Shown here one piece after another: positions 6,259 to 10,750 of a DNA stretch of 10,750 nucleotides (the stretch's first letter is position 1; every line of letters begins with the position of its first letter). The translations under genes were made by a program, and so were the position numbers. The notes under the pieces were generated by a model. The model had not been told where the DNA came from, ran no database searches, and saw nothing but the letters and a program-made list of their open reading frames with translations. The DNA is from Planctomycetaceae bacterium (GTDB lineage Bacteria; Planctomycetota; Planctomycetia; Pirellulales; Pirellulaceae). The stretch covers positions 343-11,092 of the forward strand of contig DNWZ01000411.1 of NCBI GenBank assembly GCA_003506095.1. The letters run 5' to 3'.

Positions 6259-7821
6259 TCACTTTTGATCATTGATGTGCTTTAAGATCAATTCATGCTC
6301 CGCCGCAACCGCATCCATGCCCGCAAGCCGATAGGCGGTGATCAGCGATTCACGTGTCACCACGCTGGTCGGTAACTCACGCAGTGCATACTCCAACTCG
6401 GCGATTGCCTCGTCGACCTTACCAAGCCTCAACAAGACTTGGCCACGGGTTTCACGAACCGCTGCCAGTTCAGGCTGTCGCTCCACAACCGAATCAACCA
6501 ATTGAAGCGCCTCAGTCAACTTCGGAGGTTGCGTTTGCATCAACGCCCAAGCCAAATTGTTGGCCGCAACCACCAAATTGGCGTCGGATTGATAGGCCAA
6601 ACGAAGGTGTTTGATACCGGCGTCAAAGTCGTCTCGCAAGATTGCATCGGTTCCTAGGCACAAATGAACCAGCGGCGTCGATTGGCCAACGACCAGCATG
6701 CGGTTGAGAATCGCACGAATTTTTATCAATTCGGCATCGTCGGCTTGCTGCAACAGACTGGCAATCGAATCCAATGCCAATGTCGACCCTGGATCGGCCC
6801 GCAGCGTCTTTTCGATGATGTCGATTTGCCTCTGCACCGGAGCATTCTGCTGTTTTAACACCAAGGTCCACGTCCCATAGACCGACGCCAGTGCACCGCG
6901 TAACAGATCGCGATCAACCTCCGCTGGCGTTTCCCGCAATACCTGAAGCGAATCTACGAATCGTTCTAGGAAGATTAGGCTGCGCACGACATCTTGGCGT
7001 GCCGACCAAGAATCACGTTGGCGATCGAGAATCGCCTGATATCCGCCCAACGCCTCCTCGCCCGACGTTCGCGCGACCGCCGACTTGCCCAATCTTGCCG
7101 CCACCTCGGCCAAGCGGAGACTGTCACCAGGCGATCGATCGACAATCCCTTGATACATCTCCAGTGCCTCGGCGTCGCGTCCGGTTTGCGAATAGACCTG
7201 GCCCAACAAGGATCGCGCCGCCGGATCGAACCGACGCAACGTTAAAACGTTGGCCAATTGCTGTTCAACAACTTTCACCTCATCAGGGGTCAACTGTCGC
7301 TTGGCCAACAGGTTCCGAGCCTGCCAAAGGTGTGCCTCGGGGATCGTTGCACGATCCAGCGGAGCGATACGCTGCATCAGTGCCGCAACGCGTCGTGGGT
7401 TATCCTCGTTGGCATACAACTCAGCCAACTGCAACAACGTGTTGGGGTCCTCGCCGCGAATTTGCACCAAACGTTCGAGACACAGTTTTGCATACCGCGT
7501 GTCACCAGCGGCAATCGCCTGTTGGGCACGCAGGTTATAACGGTCAACCAACGAAGATCGAGGACTGTACCAGGTGATGACCGTTAAATATCCGACCAAT
7601 ATCATCACCAGCGCCGCTGGCAACCCCAGGAAAAATGACCGAAAGCTCGGGCTGCGACGCCACTTGCTCAGTTGCACACCGACAAAACGGACAATGGCCC
7701 AAAACCAATTGATCGGCGCCGCACGCAGGTCGTCAAAAAGATTGACGAACCGTCGCCATGCACGTGACAACGCTCGCTTGATTCGCTTGCCCCAAGAATT
7801 TGATCGACGCTTTTCGCTCAC
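6259..7821 (-). CDS. Membrane-anchored TPR protein coupled to the exosortase
   Basis: This 520-residue protein has a strongly basic cytoplasmic N-terminus of about 60 residues, one membrane segment at about 61-84 (RSFFLGLPAALVMILVGYLT), then TPR-type repeats to the C-terminus (for example about 96-165, 190-235, 380-505). The likely role is a scaffold or adaptor on the membrane beside the exosortase. The start is GTG: its GTGA overlaps the exosortase stop by four bases and no strong ribosome binding site precedes it, so translation probably depends on the upstream gene. It is a diverged paralogue of the TPR protein at 504-2099, with a similar length, the same anchor and an alignable C-terminal half. 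Its N-terminal basic arm is about 25 residues longer than that of the paralogue. No catalytic motif is visible. Confidence 0.9.
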   Translation of the reverse strand: MSEKRRSNSWGKRIKRALSRAWRRFVNLFDDLRAAPINWFWAIVRFVGVQLSKWRRSPSFRSFFLGLPAALVMILVGYLTVITWYSPRSSLVDRYNLRAQQAIAAGDTRYAKLCLERLVQIRGEDPNTLLQLAELYANEDNPRRVAALMQRIAPLDRATIPEAHLWQARNLLAKRQLTPDEVKVVEQQLANVLTLRRFDPAARSLLGQVYSQTGRDAEALEMYQGIVDRSPGDSLRLAEVAARLGKSAVARTSGEEALGGYQAILDRQRDSWSARQDVVRSLIFLERFVDSLQVLRETPAEVDRDLLRGALASVYGTWTLVLKQQNAPVQRQIDIIEKTLRADPGSTLALDSIASLLQQADDAELIKIRAILNRMLVVGQSTPLVHLCLGTDAILRDDFDAGIKHLRLAYQSDANLVVAANNLAWALMQTQPPKLTEALQLVDSVVERQPELAAVRETRGQVLLRLGKVDEAIAELEYALRELPTSVVTRESLITAYRLAGMDAVAAEHELILKHINDQK

Positions 7822-9542
7822 ATTGATACCGTTTCAATTCGAGGCCCGGACAGACTGGCCGACCCGATGGCCGATGCTGTGGTAACAAATCCAATTTCTT
7901 TTTGGCACTGGTCAAACAAGATCTGCTGCAGTTCACGAAAAACGGCAACCATTTCATCCCGCTCTTCCGTCGTGAATGGCGACGTTTGCAACACCGTCAT
8001 CTGCAATTGAATCCAGCGCTCGGGAACGGTTATTTTTCGGGGGGCGAACCGTGTTTCTGCCTGCTGTTCAGTGGTTCCGAGCATCCGTTTGGAGAAACCG
8101 ACGCCCACCTTTCCGCTTTCGGACAACATCGCGTACATGATCAATGCGTTGCCTTCCAGCGGATTACGCATATCGGCAACCAACAGCGGTGTTTCGTCCA
8201 GCGGATCAGCGAACGATCGAATAAAGCCCGGTTCACCGGTATCTTCCATACCCACCAAGGTTTCATTGCTGACGGTCCAACCAACGCTCTGGTAACAAAA
8301 ACAGGGATCATGTACCTCGCGAAACGTGTGATTGATCGATATCGACAGTTCGGTTTGACCACGCAGGAATCGCCAAACCTCAGAGTTTTGGCCAAACGGG
8401 TCATCGGCAACCCGTACGATCCGCTCGTGACCGACCCGTCGAAAACCACCCACCTGTTCGGGCAATGTCTCAGCGTTTAATCCGTCCAACTTCAGTCCGC
8501 TTGAGAATCCCGCCAACAGGCGAGGAATCTCCGCTGGCATCTTCATCCACTGGATCGGAATTAAGGCCAACCCTATCGCACCCAAAGCGAAAAACGCAGT
8601 CGCCTTGCCGGGCGTTAGATTCGGCTGGGCCATTTCGGTCGTTACCACACGCCGTTTGCGATCGATTCGCTTGAACGAGAAAAACGCGATCCATTGATCG
8701 AGACTCAGGATCAAAAGCAACGAAATTGCGAACAACACAAACCCAAGAACCGTATGGCCGGTCCCTTCGGATAAATCGTATCCGACGCGAATACTCAAGC
8801 TGACCGCCAGCAGTCGGACGATGTTTTCGACCAACACCAAACCGAATGTACCGACCAACAACACGGTTGTTGCGATTGGCCCGCGTCGATTCCATACGGC
8901 AACCATCGCGGCGGCGGCCAGCAGGACAAACAGGCTGTGAATCCCGCTGCAGGCGTCTGCGACAAATAATTTTTTTTCCGGCAATTCGATCACATTGCCG
9001 GCCAACATGTGCCAAACCCCAAAGTGATCCAGCGCACGACTGGTGACGCCGGTCGCAAACTCGCGCAGGGCCACAATCAACCGTTCATCGGATCGCAACG
9101 GCAGTGGCAACAAGAAAATCGCGATCAGCCAAATGCCCCAGGTCGATCGCAGCAGTGGCCATCCCCCAATCACGACCGAAGTCACCGGCCCCATCAGCAC
9201 AATCGCCGCCATCGCGATCCAGGGTGAAAAAAACCACGACGCCATCGCCAGGATTGCCAAAGGGACCAACCACAAAACCGCCAAATAAGCGGATGTGGCG
9301 GAATAACTCAGCTGATTTTGGGAATGACGATTCCACAGCAAAAACGCGATCACCGGCGGCACAAAGATCACGTATTGGTAATGCGGTTTGGCAAGCGTGT
9401 GGCTGAAGTGAAAGTAGACCAGTATGAAACTGGCCAGCATCCAACAGCCGGCGCCAATCATCAGGACACGCCGCAATGACGTCGGTTGTGCGTCAACCGC
9501 CGCATCGATCAATTGCGGATCAGTACTTGCTATCGATGTCAT
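7818..9542 (-). CDS. xrtU: Exosortase fused to EpsI-type domain (XrtU-like)
   Basis: This 574-residue membrane protein is expected to cleave, and perhaps transfer, exported proteins at a PEP-CTERM-like C-terminal signal. Residues about 25-290 are strongly hydrophobic with roughly eight membrane segments. They hold the exosortase catalytic triad: Cys198 in VADACSGIHS, Arg243 in VENIVRLLAV and His263 in GTGHTVLGF. A further hydrophobic segment at about 313-331 leads to a soluble domain (about 335-550) of EpsI type (DUF3485), with SINHTFREVHDPCFCYQSVGW at its core. The fusion and the following TPR gene match the planctomycete exosortase type I know as XrtU; the subtype is assigned from memory, the exosortase family from the motifs. 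The ATG at 9542 lacks a clear Shine-Dalgarno. An inverted repeat at 9571-9587 lies 29-45 bases upstream and could be a regulatory site. The stop overlaps the next start (GTGA). Confidence 0.93.
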   Translation of the reverse strand: MTSIASTDPQLIDAAVDAQPTSLRRVLMIGAGCWMLASFILVYFHFSHTLAKPHYQYVIFVPPVIAFLLWNRHSQNQLSYSATSAYLAVLWLVPLAILAMASWFFSPWIAMAAIVLMGPVTSVVIGGWPLLRSTWGIWLIAIFLLPLPLRSDERLIVALREFATGVTSRALDHFGVWHMLAGNVIELPEKKLFVADACSGIHSLFVLLAAAAMVAVWNRRGPIATTVLLVGTFGLVLVENIVRLLAVSLSIRVGYDLSEGTGHTVLGFVLFAISLLLILSLDQWIAFFSFKRIDRKRRVVTTEMAQPNLTPGKATAFFALGAIGLALIPIQWMKMPAEIPRLLAGFSSGLKLDGLNAETLPEQVGGFRRVGHERIVRVADDPFGQNSEVWRFLRGQTELSISINHTFREVHDPCFCYQSVGWTVSNETLVGMEDTGEPGFIRSFADPLDETPLLVADMRNPLEGNALIMYAMLSESGKVGVGFSKRMLGTTEQQAETRFAPRKITVPERWIQLQMTVLQTSPFTTEERDEMVAVFRELQQILFDQCQKEIGFVTTASAIGSASLSGPRIETVSM

Positions 9543-9570
9543 AGAATGATTGAAAGGTTTGGAAGATGTG

Positions 9571-9587
9571 TGGTGAAAAAATCACCA
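9571..9587. promoter_or_regulatory. Inverted repeat in the exosortase upstream region
   Basis: TGGTGA (9571-9576) and TCACCA (9582-9587) flank AAAAA, making a perfect 6-bp dyad 29-45 bases before the exosortase start. On the + strand it directly abuts an AAGGAG ribosome-binding sequence. It may be an operator shared by the divergent genes or, as RNA, a hairpin near the small ORF's ribosome binding site. Confidence 0.4.
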
Positions 9588-9598
9588 AGGAGCGTCAA

Positions 9599-9766
9599 AT
9601 GATGGGTGATCGGTGTCGGTTGCAAATCCGAAACCGATCTTGCGTCGCACGCGGCTTTCATCGGTTGTTGGATCGACGATTGGGTGTTTCCCGGGCCGGA
9701 ACGCCCAAGCCACGGGCTCGAATTGGTCGGGGGGGCGCATTGTTTATTGAACAGGCGTCCGTTTAA
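9599..9766 (+). CDS. Possible small basic protein, 55 residues, unknown function
   Basis: This ORF starts with ATG ATG, with AAGGAG at 9587-9592 six bases upstream, the best ribosome binding site in the window. The product is 55 residues, Arg-rich, with two Cys, no membrane segment and no motif I recognise. It is divergent from the exosortase gene. A longer form from ATG 9566 is possible but would ignore the ribosome binding site. Against it: its DNA also holds short inverted repeats (ATCGGT/ACCGAT, 9609-9638), and its Arg-rich composition is typical of chance ORFs in GC-rich DNA. I rate it as possible, not probable. Confidence 0.25.
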   Translation: MMGDRCRLQIRNRSCVARGFHRLLDRRLGVSRAGTPKPRARIGRGGALFIEQASV

Positions 9767-9881
9767 CGGTTAAGGATCGGATTGGCTTGTGTAATTTTCA
9801 GTCTGAGGTGAGACAGTGATGGCTTGGATAACCATTTTCGAATCACAGTTCCCTTTGTCGCCAACGTAAGTTCGGTCGATC
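9767..9881. other. Intergenic stretch, nothing recognised
   Basis: I see no gene, RNA gene or repeat here apart from ACGTAAG at 9864-9870. That heptamer has an inverted match at 9972-9978, so the pair brackets the palindromic element described next. Confidence 0.4.
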
Positions 9882-9954
9882 AATAAGTGTCCGGTACTTT
9901 TTTCCGCGACGCCGCCCGAAGGGTGCTCTGCAGAAAAGCTACCGGACACTTATT
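9882..9954. repeat. 73-bp palindromic element with 15-bp perfect arms
   Basis: AATAAGTGTCCGGTA (9882-9896) has its exact reverse complement at 9940-9954, with 43 bases between. The arms continue imperfectly inwards as CTTTTTTCCGC against GCAGAAAAG. The centre is GC-rich with a small CCC-GAA-GGG hairpin. Size and form fit a REP-like or miniature mobile element; I associate the GTGTCCGGTA arm with dispersed repeats in Pirellulaceae. No transposase lies nearby. Confidence 0.75.
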
Positions 9955-10044
9955 TATTTTACCGTTCATTGCTTACGTCTCGGGTTCAAAGCAAACATCG
10001 CGAAAAACTCTAGGCACTGTTTGAAAAGGGGGCTGGCCTTCTGC

Positions 10045-10098
10045 GGCGAGGCCCGAAATACCGGGAAAATCGTCTCGCCTCCAAAGGGTCAGGCCTCG
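10045..10098. repeat. Nested palindromic element
   Basis: GGCGAG (10045-10050) can pair with CTCGCC (10074-10079), with a CCCG/CGGG hairpin (10052-10065) inside the loop. Alternatively CGAGGCC (10047-10053) can pair with GGCCTCG (10092-10098). The two foldings exclude each other. It is probably another dispersed palindromic repeat; nothing links it to a gene. Confidence 0.5.
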
Positions 10099-10161
10099 TT
10101 TTAAACGGAACCTTGTGCTGCAACTTAGAGATCACCTTGATTAGGAAGCCCAAGAAATCAC

Positions 10162-10221
10162 AACCCGCAGCGTGAGCAAGCGGCAGAACGACGGGGAAAT
10201 CCCTCGCTAACGCGTCGGGTT
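10162..10221. repeat. Imperfect inverted repeat of about 20-bp arms
   Basis: The arm at 10162-10182 (beginning AACCCGCAGCGTGAGC) matches, with several mismatches, the reverse complement of the arm at 10201-10221 (AACCCGACGCGTTAGCGAGG). The arms are 18 bases apart. This resembles common intergenic repeats of Pirellulaceae and is not part of a recognisable gene. Confidence 0.5.
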
Positions 10222-10636
10222 ATGATCAACATCATCTCCAAAAGACGGCACTACGTTTGATCTAACTTTCTGTATCGTAAATCATTTGCAAGCGGCTGTT
10301 TGATTGCACACGATCCCATTGTCAGTGGGTGTTGATAGAGTAATCAAGGTGACGGGCCTTGTTCCTTGATTCTGGCGAACCGGGTACACCAAACACCAGT
10401 TCTTTTTGCTAACCGTCCTCATTCCCGGCAAGGATCGAATATTCGATACCGCAATCCGGGCACCAAGGTGTGCATTTAGCAATCCATCTACGCAATGAGA
10501 CGTAAGTCCAGTTGCCGCAGTAGACCGCCGATTGCCGGTCCGCGCTGGCTTGTTGTACTGCACATCCGGTATGTACACAAAAGCTTTCTTGATCCCGAAG
10601 AACTTGTCTCGCATGTTGTGGAATTAAGGGAAACTG
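10222..10636. other. No confident gene; possible relic reading frame on the - strand
   Basis: Three overlapping frames on the - strand are open here. The most protein-like one runs from 10732 down to TAG at 10411-10409 without any ATG and encodes YCGNW, WIAKCTPWCPDCG and GIEYS, suggestive of a CxxC zinc-ribbon fragment. A frame with ATG at 10614 (to 10282, 110 residues) shows no family features. I would not annotate a gene; a decayed remnant is possible. Confidence 0.3.
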
Positions 10637-10750
10637 GTAGCGGAAGTCGCGTAGACTTTCGGCGGTCCGGCAAGAAAGCTCAGGGAAATTTGTAGCGGAA
10701 GTCGCGTAGACTTTCGTCGATCTGCCAAGAAACTAAGGGAAGTTTGTAGC
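10637..10750. repeat. Start of a 54/55-bp tandem repeat array, cut by the window end
   Basis: Unit 1 (10637-10691, 55 bp) and unit 2 (10692-10745, 54 bp) both begin GTAGCGGAAGTCGCGTAGAC and end AGGGAA(A/G)TTT. A third unit begins with GTAGC at 10746. The bases before unit 1 (AATTAAGGGAAACTG) match the tail of a unit, so a decayed copy probably lies upstream. Within each unit AAGTC and GACTT form a small stem, and CTTTC pairs with GAAAG in unit 1. The length difference breaks the reading frame, so the array is not a coding repeat. Confidence 0.75.

Noticed and set aside
6891..7577. 228-residue open frame opposite the second TPR gene
   Set aside because: It is antisense to a well-supported gene, Pro/Arg-rich and without domain features, as expected from the opposite strand of GC-rich coding DNA.
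10282..10614. 110-residue open frame on the - strand
   Set aside because: It has an ATG, but no clear ribosome binding site, no domain, and amino-acid content without the pattern of a folded or membrane protein. Another frame in the same stretch looks more protein-like.
9543..10750. tRNA or other structured RNA gene
   Set aside because: The hairpins found are palindromic repeats. I could not find a cloverleaf, a TTC-loop signature or another known RNA motif by eye.

Overview
This window most likely comes from a planctomycete of the Pirellulaceae (Rhodopirellula and relatives). Three observations point that way: an exosortase fused to an EpsI-type domain and coupled to a membrane-anchored TPR protein, a single-chain Wzc-type tyrosine autokinase, and intergenic spaces full of short palindromic repeats. 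The assignment rests on protein and repeat style, not on a marker gene.

Layout. On the + strand, 1-504 is the 3' end of a gene whose product matches the C-terminal EpsI-like domain of an exosortase. It is followed, with a one-base overlap, by a membrane-anchored TPR protein (504-2099). A repeat-rich convergent gap (2100-2546) holds three kinds of palindromic repeat. On the - strand, reading from right to left, come a complete exosortase/EpsI fusion (9542-7818), a second membrane-anchored TPR protein overlapping it by four bases (7821-6259), a WcaF-type acetyltransferase (about 6097-5546) and a Wzc/GumC-type polysaccharide co-polymerase with a tyrosine-kinase domain (5072-2547). The last 1.2 kb (9543-10750) has no confident gene. 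It holds a possible 55-residue ORF with a good ribosome binding site, a 73-bp palindromic element, other inverted repeats, and the start of a 54/55-bp tandem array that runs off the window.

How the genes fit together. Exosortases are membrane cysteine proteases thought to process and anchor proteins carrying a C-terminal PEP-CTERM-like signal. Their genes often sit with exopolysaccharide genes. Here the exosortase, TPR partner, acetyltransferase and chain-length/export kinase look like one cell-surface or exopolysaccharide locus. The most notable feature is that the exosortase/TPR pair occurs twice in opposite orientation, as diverged paralogues flanking the kinase and acetyltransferase. No sorting substrate (PEP-CTERM-like protein), glycosyltransferase or Wza-type exporter lies inside the window.
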